Shown here one piece after another: positions 1 to 7,842 of a stretch of DNA of 16,391 bases. Each line of letters begins with the position of its first letter. Positions within the stretch are counted from its first letter, which is position 1. This DNA is from JAAYAY01 sp964429355 (GTDB lineage Bacteria > Planctomycetota > Planctomycetia > Pirellulales > Thermoguttaceae): positions 1 through 16,391 of the forward strand of contig CAYSCH010000214.1 in the NCBI GenBank assembly GCA_964429355.1, in the 5' to 3' direction. The notes beneath the pieces were generated by a model, which saw nothing but the letters and a program-made list of their open reading frames with translations, did not search any database and was not told the origin of the DNA. Position numbers and translations under genes: made by a program.

Positions 1-120
1 TTTCCGATTTCGTCCTTCGTCCTTCTTTCGTCATTTGAATTTCGTCATTCGTCATCCCCCCCACTCTGACTTCTGCCCCTCTGACTTCTGACCTCTGCCC
101 CTCTGACCCTCTGCCCTTCG
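1..120. repeat. Degenerate heptamer-type tandem repeat tract in two blocks
   Basis: Two adjacent low-complexity blocks are visible. Block one (about 9-55) has TTCGTC at 9, 16, 27, 41 and 48, so the spacing is 7, 11, 14 and 7 bases. Block two (about 63-115) has the core TCTG at 65, 72, 80, 87, 94, 102 and 110, with spacing 7 or 8 and flanks alternating between GAC and GCC. The lower strand is purine-rich. The tract lies about 125 bases past the stop of the GH2 gene and ends abruptly. It resembles the short tandem heptanucleotide repeats known from some other bacterial phyla; whether it belongs to a dispersed family here is inference. No gene is supported in 1-241. Confidence 0.75.
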
Positions 121-241
121 ATCTTTGGCAATTCACCACAACGTCTGCGCCCCTTCGCCCTGGTAATTTCTCCGGCCAGGGCGAAGGTGGCGCGCTGCGG
201 TCTATTCGACCAGGGAAGCCCGGCTCCTGGAGCGGTGAGAC

Positions 242-2347
242 TCACTTCGTGCTGAAATCGCGCAGGCTCCGAACCTTCTCGCCTGGAGCACTCTCCAGCT
301 CCGCGATCAATGTGCACGCCGCCGGCGCCGCCGGGGCGGTGAACTTGAAGGTGAGGATCTGACGGCCGAGGGGCTCGACCGTCGTCGGTTCGGCTTCCAG
401 AAGCTTGCTCTCGTCGCCATGGCTCAGGAACAGGCGGACGTCGCCTTGCCATGGCTCGTAGTTGTCGTTGATCACATAGACCTTGATCTCCTGGGCCGAG
501 CCCGCGGGAACCTCTTCGGCCCAGAAGTCGAGCATCAGGCCCACCGGGCTGAAAGCGTCGCGAACGTACTTGGCAAACTGCGGCTCAAACTCGAGTTTTT
601 CCACGTCGAGCCAATGGTCGCTGGTCGCCCCGCCTTCGGGTCGTGGAATATCGCCCGGCCGCGAGTAACCCAGTCCGCAGAAGTGAAGCACTCCCGCACA
701 CTCGCGGTGGGCGCGCCAGAACTCGGTCAGGGCGGCCAGGTAACGGGCGTAAATGTGGCGGCGCTGCTCGACGGTCGAATCCGGCCCGAGCAGCTCCGCG
801 TAGATCTTGTCCGTCAGGCACGTCGGATTGCCGTCGCGGGTGAGCCAGAGCCAGGCGTATTCGTTGATGACGATCGGCACGGAAATCTTCTGCTGGGCCT
901 GGTTCAGGCCGGGCAGGCCGGAGACTGTCGGCATCTCGCTCATGTGGAACGGTTTCCCGCCCGACCAGAGGCGAATGAACAGGTAGGGATGGGATTCGAC
1001 GCAGTCGGTCGCCGCCTGAGGCTCCGCCCAGCCGTTTTCCCAGGGCCGGCCCGAGAGGTCCAGGTGGCGAACTGCCTGAAGGGCCTTGCCCGTCTCGGGC
1101 GTGTTGCTTTCGTTCTGGGCGTCCCAGATCACCACGCAGGGATGATTCCACCGCTCGCGCAGCCAGTCGGTGTACTGGGGCACGATCTTTTCGGCCACGG
1201 GCCACTCGGGGCACTGGCTCTTCTGGCCGCCGAGCAGCCAGATGGGAAACTCGTCCTGGATGAGGAAACCCTCCTCGTCGGCAATGTCGTACCATGCCTC
1301 CGGCGGGAAGCCGATGCAATAGCGAAGCGAGTTCCAATGCATCGATTTGAATCGCTGGTGGAGCGTGCGCACCCACTCGGCCCGCCAGGGAAGATCGCCC
1401 CGGGCTGCATCTTCGAAGAACCGATAACAGGTCACGTTGCTGCCGCGGAGATAATAGGGCTTGCCGTTGAGCATCGGCCGTTTGCTCTCGGGGTCGAAAC
1501 GGAAGGATCGCATGCCGAACCGCACACGGGCGGCGTCCGCACCCGTGCCGAGGGTAAGCTGATAGAGGAACGGGTCTTCCGGCGACCAGAGCCGGCAGTC
1601 TGGAATGGAGATGCCGAGCTCGACCTTTTCGAGCTTGCCGGGCGAAGGCGAAACGGTGATCTGCGATTTGCCTACAACAGCGTCGGCATTGGCTGCAGTG
1701 ACCTTGCCCGAGAGAACGATCTCCTTGGACGGCTCGCCGCAGTCGATTTCGGCAACCACGCGGATTCGTTCCGCCTCGATCTCGGGAACGACCTGAATGT
1801 TCTGGATGTAGGGCCTGCCGGTCAGGATCAGTTCGACCGAGTCGTAGATCCCGGGGATGTAGAGATACTTTTCGAAATCCCAGCCGGTGGGCATGTCCTG
1901 GGGCATCGAGTCCCGGTCGGCCCCGATACGCACGATCAACTGGTTCTCCTCTCCGCCGCCGCGCAGAGACTGCTTCACATCGCAGTAAACCGGCGTGAAG
2001 CATGCAAGGCTTTCTCCGACCACCTGGCCGTTGAGCCATACCTTCAGTCCATACCGGGCCTTGTGCAGCTTGAGCAGGGCCACGTCGGGCACCCGGCCAT
2101 CCAACTGGAAGGTCCGCCGATACCAGAAGGCCTGCCGCTTCGGGCTCTTCTTGCCCACCTCTTCAAAGGGCGGCTGAGCCATGTCGACAAGTCCCGGAAC
2201 GGCCACCGTGCGCTCGAAGCGAGTCGGGGGTGTGCCCACCTCTCCTTCTCCGACTTGCCAGACGCCATGGAGGCTCAGCACGTGACGGGGAGCTTCGGGT
2301 TTGAGGGCGGCAGATGTGTTGGATGCACTGGCCGCGAAGAAGACAGC
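242..2347 (-). CDS. Secreted glycoside hydrolase family 2 protein, 5' end lost in assembly gap
   Basis: GH2-type glycosidase, expected to hydrolyse a beta-glycosidic bond outside the cytoplasm by a retaining mechanism; the substrate cannot be read from the sequence. The first possible start after the gap is GTG at 2281 (679 aa), but the frame stays open to the gap and reads AVFFAASASNTSAA, which looks like the end of a signal peptide. The true start is therefore in or beyond the N run. Numbering from the GTG: jelly-roll sugar-binding domain about 1-155, Ig-like domain about 160-265, TIM barrel about 266-580 opening with LNGKPYYLRG, and a C-terminal beta domain about 580-679. N390-E391 (WDAQNES) fits the acid/base; E474 (VINEYAW) is the likely nucleophile, with E449 as a less likely alternative. 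The gene diverges from the CHRD gene. Confidence 0.9.
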   Translation of the reverse strand, partial: AVFFAASASNTSAALKPEAPRHVLSLHGVWQVGEGEVGTPPTRFERTVAVPGLVDMAQPPFEEVGKKSPKRQAFWYRRTFQLDGRVPDVALLKLHKARYGLKVWLNGQVVGESLACFTPVYCDVKQSLRGGGEENQLIVRIGADRDSMPQDMPTGWDFEKYLYIPGIYDSVELILTGRPYIQNIQVVPEIEAERIRVVAEIDCGEPSKEIVLSGKVTAANADAVVGKSQITVSPSPGKLEKVELGISIPDCRLWSPEDPFLYQLTLGTGADAARVRFGMRSFRFDPESKRPMLNGKPYYLRGSNVTCYRFFEDAARGDLPWRAEWVRTLHQRFKSMHWNSLRYCIGFPPEAWYDIADEEGFLIQDEFPIWLLGGQKSQCPEWPVAEKIVPQYTDWLRERWNHPCVVIWDAQNESNTPETGKALQAVRHLDLSGRPWENGWAEPQAATDCVESHPYLFIRLWSGGKPFHMSEMPTVSGLPGLNQAQQKISVPIVINEYAWLWLTRDGNPTCLTDKIYAELLGPDSTVEQRRHIYARYLAALTEFWRAHRECAGVLHFCGLGYSRPGDIPRPEGGATSDHWLDVEKLEFEPQFAKYVRDAFSPVGLMLDFWAEEVPAGSAQEIKVYVINDNYEPWQGDVRLFLSHGDESKLLEAEPTTVEPLGRQILTFKFTAPAAPAACTLIAELESAPGEKVRSLRDFSTK

Positions 2348-2357
2348 NNNNNNNNNN
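2348..2357. other. Assembly gap (10 N)
   Basis: Ten consecutive N bases interrupt the 5' end of the GH2 gene. The length is probably a scaffolding placeholder. Upstream on the lower strand is ATG at 2376, reading MKKHEH into the gap, a plausible signal-peptide N-terminus. It would join the GH2 frame only if the real gap length is 2 modulo 3. The ATG at 2366 would need a multiple of 3. With exactly 10 bases neither is in frame. Confidence 0.95.
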
Positions 2358-2376
2358 GGTGTTCATGCTTCTTCAT

Positions 2377-2956
2377 TCCAAGGGGAGGTGCATGGCAAGT
2401 CCCGACAACATGGGCAAACGATGGAAAAGCCTTGACAAAACGTAGGAGTCTTCCACGGACATGGATGGGCACAATCGGTGGATTTGTTGGCGGCTCTGTA
2501 TCGCGACAATTACTTTTCCCGTTCCCGTTGAGCGTCAATTGGAGTCCCCGATTTCGGATGCCGGTGGGGCTCCAAGAAGCCTACCACTTTCCGAGAGTCG
2601 ATGACAGTCGATGGCAAGAGCGACTTCGGCCGGTTCCAGTGAATCCGAGAAGGTCACGGCGCGAGTCGAGATGGTCCCAAGCCAATCCCGGGAGTTTTGA
2701 ATACCCACAAACATGGCTCGATTTCCGCATGAGGACGGATCGAACCAATCAACGATTCAGGAAAACGTCACTCGGAGTCGTTCGCGAGATTGCCTTATCC
2801 TAACCACCTCCGTAACATTTCCTGAATCGCGGCCCGTCGGCAGATCGTCGACTTCGCGGGCGAGCTTCTCCTTGGCCGCGATACGTCTTCGTCGTGTCAC
2901 CTGATCTTTCGGATGTCGCGTGTTCAGTTCTTTCCGTATCTATTGGAGCACAAGCG
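2377..2956. other. Gene-free intergenic region between divergent GH2 and CHRD genes
   Basis: About 580 bases without a convincing gene. It should contain the divergent promoters of the GH2 gene (-) and the CHRD gene (+), but I could not find a well-spaced -35/-10 pair. TTGACA at 2432-2437 has no -10 box at a suitable distance. Open frames across it are arginine- and serine-rich and lack a ribosome-binding site, as expected for non-coding GC-rich DNA. A 60-codon lower-strand stretch near 2760-2930 has a mildly protein-like composition but no credible start. Confidence 0.5.
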
Positions 2957-3568
2957 ATGACTCGTAGCCTATTCCCTGTTGTGTTGTTGTTTGCTGTTCT
3001 CGGCGTTGCCGACCGTTCTTATGCGGCGCTGATCGTCTACACCGCAACATTGAACGGCGCCATCGAAGCTCCACCGAACGCTTCCCCTGGCACGGGGTTT
3101 GCCAAGGTCACCTACGACTCCGTGGCTCATACGCTGGGATTGGACGTAACGTTCGCTAACCTGTTGGGCATTACGACAAATTCGCACATCCACGCTCCAA
3201 CTGCCGTTCCCGGTACAGGGACGGCGGGAGTCGCCACCACGCTACCCACATTTGTGGGGTTTCCCTCTGGTGTACAGTCAGGAGCCTACAATGCTGTACT
3301 CGATTTGACTTTGCCAGGTTCGTTTAATCCGGCGTTTGTAACAGCAAACGGAGGCACTGTCGCTGGTGCCGAGGCCGCGCTGGCAGCCAGTCTGGCCAAC
3401 GGAAGTGCGTACTGGAATATTCACACGAGTCAATTCCCGGGTGGCGAGATCCGCGGATTCCTTCAGGCGGTACCTGAGCCGGCCAGCCTCGCGATCTGGG
3501 GTATCGGAGCGTTGGGAGTTATCGCTTTCGGCCGGCGCCGCCCACGCTCGTGCGTTGGACGCAAATAA
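2957..3568 (+). CDS. Secreted CHRD-domain protein with PEP-CTERM sorting tail
   Basis: 203-aa exported protein. The start is ATG 2957, with GGAG at 2945-2948 eight bases upstream; the frame is open back to 2894, but that leader does not look like coding sequence. Signal peptide about 1-23 (hydrophobic 5-17, predicted cut after SYA). Residues about 25-169 form a CHRD domain, seen from HIHA at 77-80 and the closing motif NIHTSQFPGGEIRGFL at 154-169. The C-terminus is a PEP-CTERM signal: VPEP at 172-175, a hydrophobic helix to about 191, then the basic cluster RRR. Such tails are known to be processed by exosortases, which anchor or release proteins at the cell surface; no exosortase lies in this window. 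The molecular role of CHRD domains is unclear. The gene is monocistronic. Confidence 0.92.
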   Translation: MTRSLFPVVLLFAVLGVADRSYAALIVYTATLNGAIEAPPNASPGTGFAKVTYDSVAHTLGLDVTFANLLGITTNSHIHAPTAVPGTGTAGVATTLPTFVGFPSGVQSGAYNAVLDLTLPGSFNPAFVTANGGTVAGAEAALAASLANGSAYWNIHTSQFPGGEIRGFLQAVPEPASLAIWGIGALGVIAFGRRRPRSCVGRK

Positions 3569-4113
3569 CATCGAAAGACGTCGGGACGCAATTTCATGAC
3601 GCCGGTCCAAATGGCTGACTTCTTCACCTTCATCTCCAACCGGCTTATGTCGCGCCCCATCGGACGGCAAATGGCAACCTGGTCAACGACCGACAGCCAT
3701 TAACGTCTTCCGCAGATTCTCAGAGCCGATTTCAGCACCAGCGGCAACTGCGACCGTCCCTGCCCTCGGGAAGCTTCCGTCGTAATCTCTCAACCGCATC
3801 TTATCATTCGAAATGCCGACGCCGTGCCGTTCCGCGCGGCACAAAGAGCCCCCTCTTAGGTGGGCTGACGGTCGGCAGACGCTATCGCGGGACTCGACCT
3901 CTCAGTAAGATGGGAAAGGTGGTGTTCAAGGAAGATAGGAACTTGAGAGGCTGTGGCGATGGATGTTGCCGAGGAAGCCACCCCGTGGGTCGTCTGCCTG
4001 AGCCGCGACGGCAGGGAAGCGGCACGGGCGCTTTTCAGACAGAGTATTTCTCGAATCAGATTCTGGGCGCGGCGGAAGCTCGCAGGTCCCCTTACAAACC
4101 GGAGAATCTGGTG
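3569..4113. other. Gene-free region upstream of the kinase
   Basis: About 545 bases with no supported gene. The kinase frame is open back to ATG 3910, but its translation there is rich in Arg, Gly and Cys and unlike the family, so I treat it as leader. A 6-bp GC stem (GTGCCG 3824-3829, CGGCAC 3837-3842, loop of 7) lies in the middle with no T-run; it is a weak candidate terminator for the CHRD gene. The kinase promoter should lie here but I cannot point to one. Confidence 0.5.
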
Positions 4114-4131
4114 GGAGGAGAACTCCCTTTG
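4114..4131 (+). promoter_or_regulatory. Strong ribosome-binding site and TTG start of the kinase
   Basis: GGAGGAGA at 4114-4121 is followed after seven bases by TTG at 4129. This is the best Shine-Dalgarno match near the 5' end of the open frame. The protein beginning at this TTG matches the usual start of planctomycete kinases of this type, while the in-frame ATG 73 codons upstream has no such site. Confidence 0.7.
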
Positions 4132-7100
4132 AGTAATTCTTCCAGCCCCGACGAGATTCCAGTGACGGCCGATGCCGCGCTCCAGATCGAGAGTGTCTGC
4201 GACCAGTTCAAGGCGGACTGGCGGAGTGGGCAGCACCCCCACATCGAAGAGTTTCTCATGCGCGGACCGGCCTCGCATCGCGACGCGCTGCTGGCCAACC
4301 TGCTGGAAATTGAGTTCGAGCATCGCAGCCGGTCGGGTGATGTTGTCCGCGTCGATCACTATCATCAGCGATTCCCCCAAAATCCCGACCAGGTCAATGA
4401 AGTCTTTCGCCGCGTGGTAAAACCTCGGCAGGTGGGCGACTACGAGCTGCTGGACGAACTCGGCCGCGGCGGCATGGGCGTCATCTACCGGGCGAGGCAG
4501 GTCTTTCTCAACCAGATCGTGGCCCTCAAAGTGCTGCCCGAGGAGTGCCTCGACCGGCCGGAATTTGTCGGCCGGTTCAAACGCGAGATGCAGTCCATTG
4601 GGCGCCTGGAGCATCCGAACATCGTTCGGGCTTACAACGCCGGCGAGGCGGATGGGGTGCTGTTCCTGGTCTTGGAGTTTGTCGATGGAGTCACCTTCCA
4701 TCGGCTCATCGCCGATCACGTCGAAAAACATCAGACCGGCCTGAGCGTGGGGGCAGCCTGCGAGGCCATCCGCCAGGCGGCCCTGGCCCTGGAACATGCC
4801 CGGCAACACGGACTGGTTCATCGCGACGTGAAACCCGCCAACCTCATGCTCAGCCGTTCGGGCGTGGTCAAACTGCTCGACCTGGGACTGGCGAAGTTCC
4901 ATGCCGACCAACGGCCGATCGACGAACGCTCCGGGCCGGTCACCCAGCCCGGAATGGCCATGGGCACGGTCGACTACATGGCGCCGGAACAATGGGAAGA
5001 CCCTAGCGGAGTCGATATTCGAGCCGACCTCTACAGCCTGGGCTGTACGCTGTCGTTCCTCCTGACCGGCAGTCCGCCTTTCGGCGACAGGACCTACGAC
5101 ACCAACCGCAAGAAACTGATGGCCCACATCGTGGCCCCCATCCCGTCGCTGCCCACCTTGCGGGAAGATTGCCCCGAGGCGCTGGACCGGATCTTCGCTC
5201 GATTGATGGCCAAGGAACCGCAAGATCGCTTTCGCACACCGGCGGAACTGGCCGAAGCGCTGGAGCCGTTGGCCAATCGCCAGGACCTGGCGGCAATTGC
5301 CGTTGGTTCCCCAGTCGATCAATCAGGCCTCGGTTCCGAAGTCGGCATCTGCAGCGCCGGCAGCGACACCAAGAATGCCCTGCCGCTCGATGCGGCAGCC
5401 ACCCCCTCCGCCTCGCGGCGGCAATGGCACCGCCGGCGGGCGGTTGCCGGCCTGTCACTGGCGGCCGTGCTTCTGGTCGGCCTGGGGATCTGGTCGACAC
5501 TGCGCTCGCCGGATGACCGCCAGTCTTCACCGGTTGACTCCCGACCGCAGGTCGCGTTGGGGAAGGCCGGCGAGGGACTCGGCTCCGAGAACCAACCGGT
5601 CGCCCCCAAGACCGCTCGGCCCGCTGTCGAAACCAACCGGCTCCAGTCCGAGTTCGGCCTGCTTCCCGGCCTCAACGGCCAGTGGTGGTTCGACGAAATG
5701 CCCTGGTACACGCCGTTCGCCCGTCAGGCCGTCATTCGTGCGATTGGCCAGGAGGGCAGCGGCGACATTGCCAACGAAGCCGCCGCGAGATATCTCGATG
5801 CCAACATCGCGGACCTGCAGAAATGGCTCGTGAGTGTGGTCGAGGCCAAGGAAACCTCATTCTCGCCGAGCCAGCAGGCACTCTGGAGACAACTCGCCAG
5901 TATTTCCAGCGAGGACTTTGCCAATGATGAAGCGCTGGCCGACCGTCTGGCGGAGCACCTCACGGTGTTTGTCGCGGCACACGGCGACTCATCCGATTGG
6001 AGCGCGGAGGACATTTACACCCGGGCGATTCTCGAACACAAGGTCGCCCAGATCACCAGGCATTCCGACACGATCGCCCAGGCAGGCATCCACTACGGCG
6101 AGGCCATCGAAAGACTGATGGCTGCCGACAGCGGCACCTCGCCGCTCCTGTGGTTCCTTTGCCAGGCCGACAGCGCGAGGTTCTATCTCGAAGTGATGGG
6201 CGAGCACGACCGGGCGATCAACCAGCTTGCTGAAATCGTCCGCATCGATGGGCTCCCGTTGCTGTTCAAGGTCGAGGCGGGCACGGAGTGCGGGCTGGCA
6301 GCCAGCCGTGCCGGCAAGTACCAGGACAGCCGGTTTGGAGATGCCCAGGGCTTCCTGGAACAGTCGGCCATCGATCGCACCAGTCACCCCCTGCTGGCCC
6401 ACATCCACGAACGATGGGGCTGGAGCCTGATGGAACAATTGGACGTGGAGCGCGCCTTTGCTCAGTTCGAAGCGGCCGGCAGGATCCGCACCAAGAACCG
6501 CGAGACGAACCCCTTCGCCTCGATCTACGTCTACCACAATCAGCACGGCCAGAACATGGCCTTGCGCTATCGCGGCGCGCGGGCCCAAGCTATCCGCAAC
6601 TACCAGAGCCTGATCGAAGAAATCTTCAACGAACTGGACGACCCCGCCAATCAGGTCGATCGGCCCGGGCAGCAGCGCTACCGCCGGGACCTCCGCGAGC
6701 GCTACAGCAACTCCAATGAGCGATTGGCCGATTGCGTGCTCTATCAGGGAGCGGCCTCGGAACCCCAGGCCGACGAACTCCAATGGGCGTACCAGCGATA
6801 TCTCAAGGCAATTGACTACGCCGACGACCCGGGAGCCCGAGCAGCCATGGCCTGCAAGCGGTGCATGTTGCTGGCTCTCCGTGGCGGAGAAGACCTCGAG
6901 ACGGCCCAAACCGAATTCAACGCGGAAGGCGTCAGCAAGAACCAGGTTCCCGAGCGGCACAAGGAACGTGTGGAATTGCTGCGAGGGCTCACCGAAGCGG
7001 TCCTGGCCCTGGCCCAGAGCGGCAACTCGGCCGAAGGCCGTGCGCGGCTCAAGGACTTTCTGGACCTCATGACTTCGGCTCCCCTCTCCGATCAGCGCCG

Positions 7101-7707
7101 CCGCGAGACGCTGGAAACGCAGCTTTTCTGTGCAGAGTTGCTGGTCGCCTCCCATCTCGCCGCAGGCGACGCCGAGGCCGCCAGGGAAGACCTCCATTAT
7201 CTGGAAGATCCCTTGAAGGCGTTTCCCTATCCGCAGCAGATGCTTCCCTATCTGCGACGGCCGTACGCACTGGCAATTCGCGCTGCCGGCCCAGGCAACC
7301 CGAGCCGCCTGCGGCAGTACATCCTCCGCTCGCGGTTGACGACCGGACAGGAGCCCTCCGGAACGAACGGGGATGCCCTGCTCTTGTTCCACTTTGGCGA
7401 CAAGGACGGGATCGTCGCCCTTTTTGCCGCCGGCGAGGCGGCTGTCTGCTCTCCCCTCGATTTTGGCCGGGTCGATGTGAAACATGCCGCCGAGCAGCCC
7501 GACTTGCACCTGCGGCTTCCCGACGGGATCGTCGAGGCGATTCGGCGCCAGCAGCAGGCCGGACGCCCCATTCGCCCCTTCTGGTCCGACACCATGTGCT
7601 GGTATGGCGAAGACAAAGAAGACCACGGCCTCTCCGATGCCCAGTGGCCGTTCGGCGATCAGCTAGACTTGGCCAGCCTGCTACCATCCGGCGGAGAGCC
7701 GCAATAG
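4129..7707 (+). CDS. Membrane-anchored Ser/Thr protein kinase with large TPR-like C-terminal region
   Basis: Predicted Hanks-type kinase of 1192 aa from TTG 4129; ATG 3910 would give 1265 aa. Residues 15-97 form a leader with FKADWRSGQHPHIEEFL and YHQRFP motifs, typical of planctomycete kinases. The kinase domain spans about 105-382: glycine loop LGRGGMGV 111-118, VALK lysine K134, helix-C glutamate E153, HRD 231-233 with K235 and N238, DLG at 251-253 instead of DFG, APE 285-287, and WEDPSGVDIRADLYSLG in the lower lobe. A single TM helix at about 439-457 follows a basic stretch (RRQWHRRR). The remaining 735 residues lie outside the membrane if the kinase is cytoplasmic. They are helical, with TPR-like segments such as HERWGWSLMEQLDVERAFAQ. 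The input signal and substrates are unknown. It stands alone on this strand. Confidence 0.92.
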   Translation: MSNSSSPDEIPVTADAALQIESVCDQFKADWRSGQHPHIEEFLMRGPASHRDALLANLLEIEFEHRSRSGDVVRVDHYHQRFPQNPDQVNEVFRRVVKPRQVGDYELLDELGRGGMGVIYRARQVFLNQIVALKVLPEECLDRPEFVGRFKREMQSIGRLEHPNIVRAYNAGEADGVLFLVLEFVDGVTFHRLIADHVEKHQTGLSVGAACEAIRQAALALEHARQHGLVHRDVKPANLMLSRSGVVKLLDLGLAKFHADQRPIDERSGPVTQPGMAMGTVDYMAPEQWEDPSGVDIRADLYSLGCTLSFLLTGSPPFGDRTYDTNRKKLMAHIVAPIPSLPTLREDCPEALDRIFARLMAKEPQDRFRTPAELAEALEPLANRQDLAAIAVGSPVDQSGLGSEVGICSAGSDTKNALPLDAAATPSASRRQWHRRRAVAGLSLAAVLLVGLGIWSTLRSPDDRQSSPVDSRPQVALGKAGEGLGSENQPVAPKTARPAVETNRLQSEFGLLPGLNGQWWFDEMPWYTPFARQAVIRAIGQEGSGDIANEAAARYLDANIADLQKWLVSVVEAKETSFSPSQQALWRQLASISSEDFANDEALADRLAEHLTVFVAAHGDSSDWSAEDIYTRAILEHKVAQITRHSDTIAQAGIHYGEAIERLMAADSGTSPLLWFLCQADSARFYLEVMGEHDRAINQLAEIVRIDGLPLLFKVEAGTECGLAASRAGKYQDSRFGDAQGFLEQSAIDRTSHPLLAHIHERWGWSLMEQLDVERAFAQFEAAGRIRTKNRETNPFASIYVYHNQHGQNMALRYRGARAQAIRNYQSLIEEIFNELDDPANQVDRPGQQRYRRDLRERYSNSNERLADCVLYQGAASEPQADELQWAYQRYLKAIDYADDPGARAAMACKRCMLLALRGGEDLETAQTEFNAEGVSKNQVPERHKERVELLRGLTEAVLALAQSGNSAEGRARLKDFLDLMTSAPLSDQRRRETLETQLFCAELLVASHLAAGDAEAAREDLHYLEDPLKAFPYPQQMLPYLRRPYALAIRAAGPGNPSRLRQYILRSRLTTGQEPSGTNGDALLLFHFGDKDGIVALFAAGEAAVCSPLDFGRVDVKHAAEQPDLHLRLPDGIVEAIRRQQQAGRPIRPFWSDTMCWYGEDKEDHGLSDAQWPFGDQLDLASLLPSGGEPQ

Positions 7708-7766
7708 CCCGGATTATTCAGGGACTCACTTGCGCGATTGACGCTTCAGCTCATGAATAAACCGGG
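7708..7766. terminator. Long imperfect inverted repeat directly after the kinase stop
   Basis: CCCGGATTATTCA at 7708-7720 pairs with TGAATAAACCGGG at 7754-7766, 12 of 13 positions, around a 33-base loop. The left arm begins on the base after the TAG stop of the kinase. It lies in the 135-bp space between two convergent genes, so a bidirectional terminator is plausible. The loop is long and there is no T-run, so it could instead be a dispersed palindromic element that settled at the gene end. Confidence 0.5.
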
Positions 7767-7842
7767 ATACGCGCCGGACCGCCTACAGCGGGCCGTGCCC
7801 GGAGTCCTGCAGCAGTCCGCCGGTGCGCGGGATCCGGGGGCA

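Noticed and set aside
2432..2437. Perfect TTGACA as a -35 box
   Set aside because: No acceptable -10 hexamer 15-19 bases downstream on the + strand, and it is over 500 bases from the CHRD start.
419..2803. 794-codon open frame on the + strand opposite the GH2 gene, crossing the N gap
   Set aside because: It is antisense to a well-supported GH2 gene, runs through the gap, and its translation has no recognisable motif. Long antisense frames are common in GC-rich genes.
2760..2930. Possible decayed small gene on the - strand (about 60 codons, KEKLAREVDDLP-like text)
   Set aside because: No ATG with a ribosome-binding site, no recognised family, and stops on both sides. Composition alone is not enough.
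3910..4128. Alternative ATG start of the kinase giving 73 extra residues
   Set aside because: The extra segment is Arg/Gly/Cys-rich and has no family resemblance, while TTG 4129 has a near-ideal ribosome-binding site and the expected N-terminus.
5989..7626. 545-codon open frame opposite the kinase C-terminal region
   Set aside because: Mirror of codon-biased kinase sequence, with no motif, ribosome-binding site or signal peptide.
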